Shown piece after piece: positions 1-7,778 of a stretch of 25,896 nt of DNA (position 1 is its first letter; each line of letters starts with the position of its first letter). The stretch comes from Oppiella nova (lineage: Eukaryota > Arthropoda > Arachnida > Sarcoptiformes > Oppiidae), in NCBI GenBank assembly GCA_905397405.1, contig CAJPVJ010000416.1:1-25896 (forward strand), written 5' to 3'. The notes below the pieces were generated by a model, which was not told the DNA's origin, made no database searches, and worked only from the letters and a program-made list of their open reading frames with translations. The translations under genes and the position numbers were made by a program.

Positions 1-2
1 AT

Positions 3-1160
3 ATCTATAATAATAATCGCATTAGAATTGAATCAATTCCTGCCATCACTTTATGCATTGAAAACAATTTTGAAGACATATTGAATAATCCGTATATTAA
101 ACAATATTATCTTGATAATATATTGAAAGCTGATACTTTTAAAATGTGCGTGGCCAGAAATTACTTTCTTAGTATAAAACTTCCTTATAATACAAGTTTA
201 AGCGATAATTATTTTAAAAATGTATTTGCTTATTATATGGAGTGTAACGCAGATTTCAGGCCGCATTTCAGAACACCTTTTTGGGAATGGTATGCAGATA
301 TTTTCAGTGTGATTAATGTTAATTCGTACCAAGAATATCGAAATCACCTTGTTGCAGCGAATTCAAATTTTGTCAATTCCTCATTAACTCAATTAAATGG
401 ATATTTTAAATTGATTTCTTGCATTAAAAATGAAAAAAATTTTAAAATGTGCAAGGGAATAAATGTAATTGGGAAATATTTATCGCCTATAGGGAAATGT
501 AAAACATTTTTGCCTGGCAATTTTTTAAAGCAAACCATTTACCTAGATACTAATGTACTAGAATTTCATCAAATGAGACTATATGACGACATACTTAACA
601 AAATTAATTATTTAAGCCTTACATACATAGTCCACTCACAAAATACATTACCACACGTATACGACAATGACATAGAAATTAGAGATAATCCAAGTAAATT
701 TGCCAAGCTAATATCGCTAACTCACTATGAATTTCATCGTTTGCCAAAACCATACGACACTCAATGTCACGAATATTCCGCAAACGATACACAATCTCAT
801 TGTCTCAACAAATGCTACCAAAAGGCATATGAAAGTCGATACAAATGTATTCCCAAACGAAACAGTTTACTAATCGTGGGGTTTATCGATGAGTACATCG
901 AACCTAATGTTACATTTTGTACGAACTATTCAATTATAGCCGAAAGTGATTTCAATATGAACATGGTAAAACAGTGTCTCATTCAATGTCCCGTTTCGTG
1001 TTTGAAAAGCATTTACGTTTATGAGCTAAATGATGTTTATAAATATTCCCCCACCGTCAAATTTAAACTTAGTGGGTCGGCATATATTGCGATAATTTAT
1101 AGTAAGAAATACACATTTATAGGACTCATCATAAGTATGGCTAATATATTGAGTCTATGA
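3..1160 (+). CDS. DEG/ENaC-family (amiloride-sensitive sodium channel-like) protein, 5'-partial, ending at TGA in TM2
   Basis: Likely subunit of a trimeric, sodium-permeable DEG/ENaC channel of the plasma membrane. The frame is open to the left edge; the residues before position 81 include IPAITLC, matching the FPAVTLC-type motif just after the first membrane helix, so TM1 and the start lie left of the window. There is no reason to start at the TTG at 81. Numbering from that codon, the extracellular domain carries LPKPYDTQCHEY (residues 221-232), then Cys at 241, 245 and 256, and a second cluster at 280, 299, 303 and 307 (CLIQCPVSC), as expected for the Cys-rich region before TM2. A hydrophobic stretch (about 344-359) begins TM2, but TGA cuts it at 1158-1160. 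The length is typical of a single large exon. Family identity is firm; specific function and ligand are unknown. It may be a pseudogene. Confidence 0.82.
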   Translation: MYNNNRIRIESIPAITLCIENNFEDILNNPYIKQYYLDNILKADTFKMCVARNYFLSIKLPYNTSLSDNYFKNVFAYYMECNADFRPHFRTPFWEWYADIFSVINVNSYQEYRNHLVAANSNFVNSSLTQLNGYFKLISCIKNEKNFKMCKGINVIGKYLSPIGKCKTFLPGNFLKQTIYLDTNVLEFHQMRLYDDILNKINYLSLTYIVHSQNTLPHVYDNDIEIRDNPSKFAKLISLTHYEFHRLPKPYDTQCHEYSANDTQSHCLNKCYQKAYESRYKCIPKRNSLLIVGFIDEYIEPNVTFCTNYSIIAESDFNMNMVKQCLIQCPVSCLKSIYVYELNDVYKYSPTVKFKLSGSAYIAIIYSKKYTFIGLIISMANILSL

Positions 1161-1310
1161 CGTGGAATCAGTTTCATTGGTTTACTCCGAGATATCATTG
1201 CATTGATCCAAAAATTTCTATATAATTCTCGTATTAATACTCTATTTCTAAAAATAACCCGAAAAATAACAAAATCACTTAATTATACTTATAATATAAA
1301 GGTGAGATAA
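1161..1310 (+). other. In-frame continuation of the DEG/ENaC gene beyond its TGA
   Basis: After the TGA at 1158-1160 the same frame stays open for 49 codons to TAA at 1308-1310. It starts RGISFIGLL, which fits the family pattern at the end of TM2 (small residue, G-x-S, then hydrophobic residues). The lost codon falls where many relatives have Trp, so TGG to TGA is the simplest explanation. AAAG|GTGAGA at 1298-1307 resembles a 5' splice site, so the frame might end in an intron rather than at TAA. Whether this is a fixed nonsense mutation, a base error or readthrough cannot be told from sequence alone. Confidence 0.5.
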
Positions 1311-1686
1311 TTTGAATTTGAATAATTATCAATAGTCATGTCTTATTTTACCAAATAGTTTAGTAACAATATTATTATTAATCTAAATGAAACTAAATAA
1401 TTTATATAGTAAAACTTTTACTAAGTTTAATTTTAATGGTTTACTATAACTATAATTATTATATATCACATTTATCGGTGTCCGATATCCTTAATTTAGC
1501 ATGGTTAAACTATTTAATCATGTAAGTTTTAATTTAATAAGAGTTGTACAGCGAGTGACACCCCATTGTTAGACTATTAGTTAGACAACTGGTATACATT
1601 AATATAATAATAAGTTATATATATCTATAATAATTATAAATTGAAACAATTGTTAAAATTTGAAATTGTGTCATTACGTAAAAATG
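1311..1686. other. A+T-rich noncoding spacer
   Basis: No coding pattern, repeat or RNA gene recognised. It holds short AT-rich runs only and ends at the TA that borders the inverted-repeat element starting at 1689. Confidence 0.5.
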
Positions 1687-1688
1687 TA

Positions 1689-1989
1689 TCAGACTTGGAA
1701 AAAAGTTTTGTCAACGATATTTGACTACTAAAATGCGGGTTATTGTTAAAATATTTAAGTAATCAAATTTATATTTAAACCTCAACTATGGTTTTTTGTC
1801 TTACATATTCTTCCGAAGAGAGTACTAGTTGAGAGCACCGGTAGGTCGGCACAGGTAGGTTATCTGTACAGCAAAAAGTATAAGTCGTAGAAAGCCAATC
1901 AGCACATCGTTGGAAAGAACATGAAAAATGATCGAACACCTCTATAGGGATTTCGCAGGTAACATCCTCATTGAGGGATTGGGAGGTAC
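1689..1989 (+). repeat. Left terminal inverted repeat of family 1 element
   Basis: Pairs with 2328-2625 over nearly its whole length. The exception is a block at about 1830-1895, where the two arms carry unrelated sequence (left: GGTAGGTCGGCACAGG and following). Confidence 0.85.
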
Positions 1990-2327
1990 GGTGTGTAAGA
2001 ATTATCTATAAATATTTCTTAAATCAAAAATCAGATTTAATCATCAAATAGGGCTCAAAAAATTAATAATATTAACATTTTAAAACTTTCAGATAACTTA
2101 AGAAATAACTGATCTAGAGCAAGTCAAAGTTCACTATTTTTCACAAGAATTTAATTTCATAAACAAATTAGACGAAATGTTAGAAAATTTAAAATGCTCT
2201 AGCTCAGGCATTATTTGAGATATTTTAAAAATTTAAAATTGAATTGTTCGTCATTTTTTGAAAGGATCATCATGCTTTAATTAAATTTTTGACTTTTGAA
2301 AATTTATATAAAATTCCTAAATTCTGT

Positions 2328-2625
2328 GCCTCCCAATCCCTCAATGAGGATGTTACCTGCGAAATCCCTATAGAGGTGTTCGATCATTTTTCATGTTCTT
2401 TCCAACGATGTGCTGATTGTCAGAGATGCTGAATATGAAAAACGACATGTCTATTGGATGGACACGGCTGGATGCGGTGCTCTAAACTAGTACTCTCTTC
2501 GGGAGAATATGTAAGACAAAAAACCATAGTTGAGGTTTAAATATAAATTTGATTACTTAAATAGTTTAACAATAACCCGCATTTTAGTAGTCAAATATCG
2601 TTGACAAACTTTTTTCCAAGTCTGA
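2328..2625 (-). repeat. Right terminal inverted repeat of family 1 element
   Basis: Reverse complement of 1689-1989 at both its ends. Its middle (about 2420-2485, containing GACACGGCTGGATGCGG) does not pair with the left arm. The family copy at 5305-5593 has the left-arm version of this block. Confidence 0.85.
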
Positions 2626-2628
2626 TAC

Positions 2629-2770
2629 TTTAAAGACATATTTTCCAACAAAGGATGAATGCAATGACGAGTTGTTCAATAGTTTGGATCAGATTAATAA
2701 CAAGGCTTTCAAATGTCACTTTAATAATGCAATTTAATCAAAAATCACTAACTATTTCACTAAAATGTGA
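2629..2770 (+). pseudogene. C-terminal fragment of Tigger-like transposase A, inverted relative to the rest
   Basis: This + frame reads LKTYFPTKDECNDELFNSLD, then INNKAFK, then SKITNYFTKM before TGA (2768-2770). The KITNYF ending matches the KITDYF-type C-terminus of Tigger transposases. One in-frame TAA at 2735-2737 sits where a CAA codon is expected. A poly(A)-like AATAAA follows at 2797-2802. The rest of transposase A lies on the opposite strand from 3170 upward. When the flank at 3169 and this flank are joined at a single TA, the reading frame continues exactly (KAIS then TLKTYF), so this piece once directly followed 3170 on the - strand. Confidence 0.7.
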
Positions 2771-2796
2771 ATCATGTACAGTATTTTCATGGTTTT

Positions 2797-2802
2797 AATA
2801 AA
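2797..2802 (+). terminator. Poly(A) signal AATAAA of the inverted transposase A tail
   Basis: AATAAA lies 27 nt after the TGA at 2768-2770, a sensible place for the 3' end of the transposase A transcript. The A+T-rich sequence on to 3036 shows no coding pattern and is probably the element's 3' untranslated/terminal sequence. Confidence 0.4.
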
Positions 2803-3036
2803 ACTTTAATTTTTGAACACATTCCCTGTTTTGAACTCTCTGTTATGTATGAAATTCTTATGCAATAGGCCATACATATCTGGACAATTTTACAGTATGC
2901 CATTTTACTATTAGGGTTATGCAAAAGTTTTGATAGGTGAAATATAGTCAGTAAAAGTTTATTTATTTATGAACCAGGTAATTTAAATAAAAAATTTTAA
3001 TATGAGAAACATGGTTTTAAAGCCTCAATAAGCTGA

Positions 3037-3167
3037 TCTTCGGGAGAATATGTAAGACAAAAAACCATAGTTGAGGTTTAAATATAAATTTGATTACTTA
3101 AATAGTTTAACAATAACCCGCATTTTAGTAGTCAAATATCGTTGACAAAACTTTTTTCCAAGTCTGA
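3037..3167 (-). repeat. Partial copy (terminal 131 bp) of the family 1 inverted repeat
   Basis: Nearly identical to 2496-2625, ending in CCAAGTCTGA followed by TA (3168-3169). It begins abruptly at TCTTCGGGAGAATATG with no matching partner arm, so it is an end fragment. Its outer flank is the coding sequence of transposase A. Confidence 0.85.
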
Positions 3168-3169
3168 TA

Positions 3170-4070
3170 GATATAGCTTTTGAAACATCTAATAAATTCG
3201 GCACTTTTCCCGACACATCGGTCTCTAATACGACTTCTGTTTCGGAATCTGTATTTTGATTGATTGGGGGATCACTTGACTCCGATTGAGTGGTTGTGTC
3301 TGATGGTAGAGCGCAGACGGTTCTACCCCAAAAGACCTAAAACCGAAAAGACCTAAACTCAAATACCTAACTGACCAGTGGACGTATATATAATTTAATT
3401 AGTAGAATAGACGTGTCATAACCTATCCTAATCTACCATAACCTAAATTAAGCCAAATGCCCACTCGTCAATTATTTATTCAAGTTTATGTCTTTTCGGT
3501 TTTAGGTCTTTTAGGCGAGTCCCAGGACAGACACATATCTCATCATCGCATTCGACATATTCATTAAAATCATATTCGACGCCCAATGAGTGTTGTAAAT
3601 GTGGCCACAATTCACATGAAACTACCGGTTCAATGGTAGTTGTCATCTCATTTGAAACTGGATTTGTATCAATAATAAAACCGCACTTTTTAAAACAATT
3701 AACAATTGATCAGTGACTTTATTCCAACAGTTTTTACCATAAAAACCGCATCTAATAGGGAAATACTTTTGTCAATGTCTTGATTGGCATCAATGAGAGC
3801 AAGAAGTCGTTCAATTAATTGTCTCCTATATTTGAATGTCTATAATCCCAGCATCTAATGGCTGTAAACATGATATTGTATTTGGTGGCATAAATGCAAA
3901 CTTAATGTTTGAGAATTTGAGACCAGGTTTGTGACCACTGAAGTTGTCGACAAACATAAGAATATTTCTATTTTCTTTGACTAACATTTTGTTGAATTTC
4001 GATATTATTTCATACCATATGTCACCCGTCATCCATGCCTTCTTATTATGATAATAATTCACTGGAAAAT
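3170..4070 (-). pseudogene. Tigger-like (pogo superfamily) transposase A, frameshifted and interrupted
   Basis: A DDE-type cut-and-paste transposase remnant read right to left. It starts at FPVNYYHNKKAWMTGDIW (about 4069-4015), then shows the catalytic Asp in ILMFVDN, the NISCLQPLD-type motif holding the last catalytic Asp (written here as TISCLQPLDAGII), a frameshift near 3836, and KYRRQLIERLLALIDAN. After two more shifts near 3710-3730 come IVNCFKKCGF and an acidic tail with FNEYVECDDEIC. The frame is then broken by a 209-bp element (3319-3527) and resumes as CALPSDTTTQSES, running to VPNLLDVSKAIS at 3170. The two catalytic Asp are 31 residues apart. The N-terminal DNA-binding half and the first catalytic Asp are missing because element B entered at 4071-4072. 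Certainly non-functional. Confidence 0.8.
3319..3527. mobile_element. 209-bp inverted-repeat (MITE-like) element inside transposase A
   Basis: Ends pair as inverted repeats: AAAAGACCTAAAACCGAAAA near 3329 and its complement near 3495-3513. The same 5 bases, CAGAC, flank it at 3314-3318 and 3528-3532. Removing the element plus one CAGAC restores the transposase A frame exactly (DDEICVC then ALPSD), which strongly supports an insertion with a 5-bp target duplication. Superfamily not assigned; 5 bp is unusual for TA-inserting elements. Confidence 0.8.
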
Positions 4071-4072
4071 TA

Positions 4073-5303
4073 CCCTAATTATCGTTAGATAGTACGCGCA
4101 TTATCTGATTAAAAAGTGAATATTTGGCTTGAAATTAGGGTTCGCATTATACGCCAGTATCGTATTATCTGATATTTAATTCATGAAAATTTTTATTGAA
4201 AATCATTTAATAGAAAATACAAATAGGATTTAAAACCCATCAAATTCATCGCCTGAATTAGTATCAAAACTTTCGATGACTTCTATTAATTCGTCCGGTA
4301 TTTCAGTATCAGTTGATTCAGAATCGGTTTCCATCAGTTCAACCTCAATGTTGTCTTCATAATAATTAATCCCTGATTTCCTGAAACCATTCTTCACACA
4401 ATCAGACGTTCCTTCACGCCAACTAATGTCAACCCATTGACAGACCTTTTCATACGAAGCCCTCTTCATGCGACCAGTTTTGGTGTATTCATGATATCCG
4501 CTAACAATCTAATTCTCCCATAGTTTGCGAACTTTGCTTTTGAATGATTTGTTGACAGAAATATCCAACGGCTGGAGTAATTTAGTCAGACCTCCGGGAA
4601 TGATAGCCAACTTTGTTTTCTTTAGTTTATCTTTAACTTCGTTAGTCAAGTGAGCGGTTGCGGAGTCACATACGAGTAGTGATTGTTCACAGAAAAACAA
4701 CCCCTTCCTCCGATTCCACACTTGATCCATCCATTCAATCATCATATCAGATGTCATCCAACCATTTTCATTTGCCCTAACGATAACTCCCTTAGGATAT
4801 ACACCTTTCGGTATTGTCTTGCGTTTGAATATTACAAATGGTTTGAGTTTAACCGCATCGGCCGTAACACACAAAGCGACCGTAAAATTGCATTTCTCTG
4901 CACCAGTGGTTGAAATCTTAACAGATTCAGTGCCAACACAATAAACTGTGAACTTTGACGGGAGGTCGAAGCTCATGGGAACCTCATCCATGTTCCCGAT
5001 ATGTTGCAAATTAATACCAATTTTATTCTCTTCCGCAAAACATTTGAATTTTTGTTGTTTTGTCTCCCAATCGACTGGAAGTGGTTGGCCAACAGATGTG
5101 ACGGCTCTAACACATAGTGAATGTCTTCTCATAAATCTCTGACACCATCCGAGAGTCCCTTTAAAGTTAGCCATTTCGGCCTCTTGCCATTTCTCTGGCT
5201 TTTAATATGATATCAAACGTGCGAACACTTCGGCTCTGTTGTCGTTCAGAGACCACCCATTTCTTCAGATTGATCTCCATTTCAGGCCATACAGGAGTGC
5301 CTG
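4073..5303 (-). mobile_element. Pogo-like element B, one end present, other end lost at an assembly gap
   Basis: Contains the transposase at 4230-5303 on the - strand and its 3' flank. The end at 4073 (CCCTAATTATCGTTAGATAG) directly follows a TA (4071-4072) within the coding sequence of transposase A, so B inserted into A. Two related subterminal motifs, GCATTATCTGAT and GTATTATCTGAT, lie at about 4098-4182. The other end is not visible: sequence stops at the n at 5304 and then changes to an unrelated inverted repeat. Confidence 0.7.
4230..5303 (-). pseudogene. Pogo/jerky-type DDE transposase B, broken by a frameshift and a TAG
   Basis: The order of conserved blocks is normal for the pogo group. 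CENP-B-type HTH remnants come first (PVWPEMEINLKKWVVSERQQ and ILKAREMA, about 5303-5186 in one frame). After a frameshift near 5186 comes the main frame from ATG 5174 with FKGTLGWCQRFMRRHSL. The DDE domain follows: GNMDE (Asp63), LLVCDSATAH (Asp170) and IIPGG..LLQPLD (Asp204), counted from that ATG. The frame stops at TAG 4509-4511 after KLWEN but continues in phase (IVSGYHEYTKTGRMKRAS, then VCQWVDISW) to an acidic C-terminus ending at 4230. Relatives have an aromatic residue at the TAG, so TGG to TAG is likely. The extreme N-terminus is cut off at the n at 5304. All three catalytic Asp survive, so decay is recent, but the gene is dead as assembled. Confidence 0.85.
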
Positions 5304-5304
5304 N
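5304..5304. other. Assembly join (single n)
   Basis: Element B stops mid-gene on the left and a family 1 repeat arm starts on the right. The junction may not exist in the real chromosome. Confidence 0.8.
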
Positions 5305-5593
5305 CCTTCAATGAGGATGTTACCTGCGAAATCCTAATAGAGGTGTTCGATCATTTTTCATGTTCTTTCCAACGATGTGCTGATTGTCTCTCTACGACTT
5401 ATACTTTTTGCTGTACAGATAACCTACCTGTGCCGACCTACCGGTGCTCTAAACTAGTACTCTCTTCGGGAGAATATGTAAGACCAAAAACCATAGTTAA
5501 GGTTTAAATATAAATTTGATAACTTAAATAGTTTAGCAATAACCCGCATTATAGTAGTCAAATCTTATGGACAAAACTTTTTTCGAAATCTGA
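5305..5593 (-). repeat. Third copy of the family 1 inverted-repeat arm
   Basis: Matches 2333-2625 at both ends and carries the left-arm version of the variable block (complement of 1835-1890). It ends in AAATCTGA with TA at 5594-5595. The terminus has diverged (CGAAATCTGA for CCAAGTCTGA), so it belongs to a slightly different subfamily. The 55 bases from 5596 to the n at 5651 are unremarkable. Confidence 0.85.
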
Positions 5594-5650
5594 TACATAA
5601 ATTGAATTGTGTAATTGTATGAGACTGCTTTATGCCATTAAACAAAAGAA

Positions 5651-5651
5651 N
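5651..5651. other. Assembly join (single n) between two family 1 arm copies
   Basis: Sequence right of the n (from AGAATATGTAAGACC) repeats 5471-5595 almost base for base. This is the pattern expected when contigs ending in the same repeat are joined. Confidence 0.75.
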
Positions 5652-5774
5652 AGAATATGTAAGACCAAAAACCATAATTAAGGTTTAAATATAAATTTGA
5701 TAACTTAAATAGTTTAGCAATAACCCGCATTTTAGTAGTCAAATCTTATGGACAAAACTTTTTTCGAAATCTGG
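5652..5774 (-). repeat. Fourth, partial copy of the family 1 arm
   Basis: Terminal ~123 bp of the same subfamily as 5305-5593, ending CGAAATCTGG with TA at 5775-5776. The bases on to about 5870 are A+T-rich without features. Confidence 0.8.
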
Positions 5775-5883
5775 TATTTATGATGTTCACGGTATATCAT
5801 AATATAGCAGTCTATGCTCAAGGTATGTAAACATGTCAATAACTTAGAATGTTTTGTTTGCTTTTATTAATAGCCCCTTGCCC

Positions 5884-5983
5884 ACTTCCGTGTGATTGTA
5901 ATGGTCAATGCGATCAGAGTATTGATTGCTCCCAGTGTTCAGGACCAACAAGTAGCTGGCAATCGGGATTTTTTGATTGGATA
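5884..5983. other. G+C-richer exon-like segment, left part (strand unresolved)
   Basis: Base composition jumps well above the surroundings. On + the segment follows an acceptor-like TTTTATTAATAG and reads PCPLPCDCNGQCDQSIDCSQ, six Cys within 20 residues. On - the last part reads NPDCQLLVGPEHW and joins the RING-CH-like frame described at 6841-7018 once the palindromic element is removed. I cannot decide which strand, if either, is coding. Confidence 0.35.
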
Positions 5984-6838
5984 TGAAAGTCCATTCAATG
6001 CTGAGTCCGAATATGTAATTTATATTGTCCTGTTACCTCGGGTTCGGCCGCAGTGACCACTTTTATCTGGGAATTTTTTATATAAAATGTCAACATGTGA
6101 TATATCAGTTTTATAGAGAATTTTACGCAGAATACGATGGTATTAATTAGATTAATAAATAATGTCATTTTCGGCCAAAAATGGTCAGATTATTGCTTTA
6201 AACTCTTTAAAATCGCGTTATATTTGTTAAATTTTAAGGTTTCACAATTGTTACTTATATATTCAAGGTCCTTGGAAGATTCTCTATAAAAATGATATAT
6301 AACATGTTTATTTTTATAATGATAAAATAAACCGATAAAAGTGGCCATTGTGGCTAAATAAGGTTATTTTTGCTGAGCTGGCAATTGTGCTTTTACATTA
6401 TAATATAAATGTACGATCCATACGAAGTCTGAAAATATTATTTACTTTGTCCTGGAACTTCGGGTTCGGCCCGAGTGACCACTTTTATCGGTTTATTTTA
6501 TCATAATATATATAAACATGTGATACATAAATTTTAAAGAGAATTTTACAAGGACCTTGAATATATAAGTCAAAATTGTGAAACCTTAAAATTTAACAAC
6601 TATAACGCGATTTTAAACATTTTAAAGAAATAATCTGACAATTTCTTACCGAAAATGAAATTATTTATTAATTTAATTAATACCATCGTATTCCTCGTAA
6701 AATTCTCTATAAAACTGATATATCACATGTTGACATTTTATATAAAAAATTGTCCGATAAAATGGTCACTGCGGCCGAACCCGAGGTAACAGGACAATAT
6801 AAATTACATATTCGGACTCAGCATTAAATGGACTTTCA
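5984..6838. mobile_element. Long palindromic (foldback/MITE-like) element with TA target
   Basis: Two arms of about 365 bp (about 5984-6350 and 6472-6838) are diverged reverse complements. The element starts TGAAAGTCCATT and ends AATGGACTTTCA, with TA on both sides (5982-5983 and 6839-6840). There is no open frame of note. A TCGGGTTCGGCC-type motif occurs in direct orientation near 6037 and 6459 and inverted near 6773, so the interior contains a diverged internal duplication of the end. It splits a G+C-richer segment; removing the element and one TA leaves open frames across the junction. Confidence 0.85.
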
Positions 6839-6840
6839 TA

Positions 6841-7018
6841 TACAGCGTCCTCATTATGTTTTGACAGAAGCACTCGTAGTGCCAGTGATAGGCCTCGTTA
6901 GCGCAGTGGCACAACTGGAGCACCGGTTGCTCGGCCCGGTAAGTAACATACCTGACATATAGACTCCTGATTTTCAGCCATGTCTGTGGTTGTATGTGCG
7001 GGAACTGTAGGTATTGGG
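6841..7018. other. G+C-richer exon-like segment, right part; RING-CH-like zinc pattern on the - strand
   Basis: On the - strand one frame reads LQLCHCANEAYHWHYECFCQ, fitting the C-x-C-x7-H-x2-C core of RING-CH (MARCH-type) domains. A neighbouring frame just upstream reads MAENQESICQVC, which would supply the preceding C-x2-C after one frameshift. After removal of the palindromic element the frame runs on to NPDC, where the final Cys of the C-x2-C pair is Leu. On the + strand the same DNA shows two good donor sites (CCCG|GTAAGT at 6939, GGG|GTGAGT at 7019) and an acceptor (TTTTCAG ending 6977). The evidence conflicts; it could be a decayed gene on either strand. Confidence 0.3.
6892..6907 (+). 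other. 16-nt match to the 5' end of eukaryotic elongator tRNA-Met
   Basis: GCCTCGTTAGCGCAGT equals, as I recall it, the acceptor strand plus D-arm start of elongator tRNA-Met and contains an A-box (TAGCGCAGTGG). No anticodon arm, B-box or 3' acceptor follows, so this is not a tRNA gene; at most a fragment, or a chance match. Confidence 0.3.
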
Positions 7019-7679
7019 GTGAGTGTCTGTTATTTGTAGAGATTTGTTACTTTTATATTAGTTTTTGAATGCATTGTTGAATATTTTATGAATTTTTATT
7101 TTCAAATATTTTCTTAAAATTAGTTTTTAATCAACAAATGCTGATAAAAATTTGTGTTAATTATGTTATGACGCTGTCATACACCTCATGAATATTATTA
7201 TGTATCATTTTATTCATATTACTATTGTATGCTACATATCAATGAACTGGATCCAATTTCATTGACTATTACACGTAATCATTACATCTATATATTGGAG
7301 TGAATTGACAGGCGCTAAGAGAGAGGGGAACTGGAGGTCATGGAGTGAAGTCATTGAAAGTTATTCAACACTTATTTTAATTTATATTTTATAATGAATA
7401 TCAGTTTTATACAAACTTATGGCATTTATTTATTATATATTAAATAACTATCTTAACTAGCTACTTTTAGAGAATATTCCTTAAAGGGTAGCTCTCTAAC
7501 AATTAGTTTTTATATGATGTGGTGGGTAGACATTATGTTGTAAGAATTGTGATAGCTAATTATTTCAATTATAAGATACTAAAACATTTATTAAAGTTAT
7601 AATTAATCTCATATCTAAAGGTATTTCAACTATATTTTTATAAATTACACATTTTTTTTGTAATCAAGAAATCAATTAT
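7019..7679. other. Noncoding A+T-rich stretch
   Basis: No coding pattern, inverted repeat or RNA gene recognised between the exon-like segment and the zinc-finger gene. Confidence 0.5.
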
Positions 7680-7778
7680 TTATTTGCATTCAAATGTATG
7701 CACTTGTGTTGGATTGAGATACGAGTTATTTCTGAAACTTTTATTGCAATTGATTTCATCGCAAACATATGGTTTGAA
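7680..7778 (-). pseudogene. Decayed seventh zinc finger beyond the stop codon
   Basis: In frame after the TGA at 7779-7781 the - strand reads FKPYVCDEINCNKSFRNN, then SYLNPTQVH, and ends at TAA (7680-7682). The linker, C-x4-C pair and central Phe are recognisable, but the first His is replaced and one residue is missing before the last His. The TGA takes the place of a Gly codon in the expected HSGEKPY linker (GGA to TGA). An AATAAA (7740-7745) lies within this stretch and may now be the poly(A) signal. Confidence 0.6.
7740..7745 (-). terminator. Candidate poly(A) signal of the zinc-finger gene
   Basis: AATAAA on the - strand, 33 nt past the TGA at 7779-7781. It overlaps the remnant of finger seven (Asn-Lys codons), so it may have become the 3' signal after truncation. 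Confidence 0.4.

Larger units (their letters stand above)
1689..2625. mobile_element. Non-autonomous DNA transposon with ~300-bp terminal inverted repeats (family 1)
   Basis: The two ends are reverse complements beginning TCAGACTTGGAAAAAAG and flanked by TA on both sides (1687-1688 and 2626-2627), the TA target duplication typical of the Tc1/mariner/pogo superfamily. The arms run about 1689-1989 and 2328-2625. The interior (about 1990-2327) is A+T-rich with no open frame of note, so the element would depend on a transposase made elsewhere. Three further partial copies of one arm occur at 3037-3167, 5305-5593 and 5652-5774. A block within the arms differs between left and right. Relation to the Tigger/pogo transposases next to it is plausible from the TA target but unproven. 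Confidence 0.85.

Noticed and set aside
81-83. Start codon of the channel gene at 81
   Set aside because: The codon is TTG and the frame continues upstream with the family motif IPAITLC, so translation begins left of the window.
4683-5142. Open frames on + across the transposase B region
   Set aside because: Antisense shadows of the transposase with no features of their own.
6892-6965. Functional tRNA gene
   Set aside because: No anticodon arm, B-box or closing acceptor strand after the 16-nt match.
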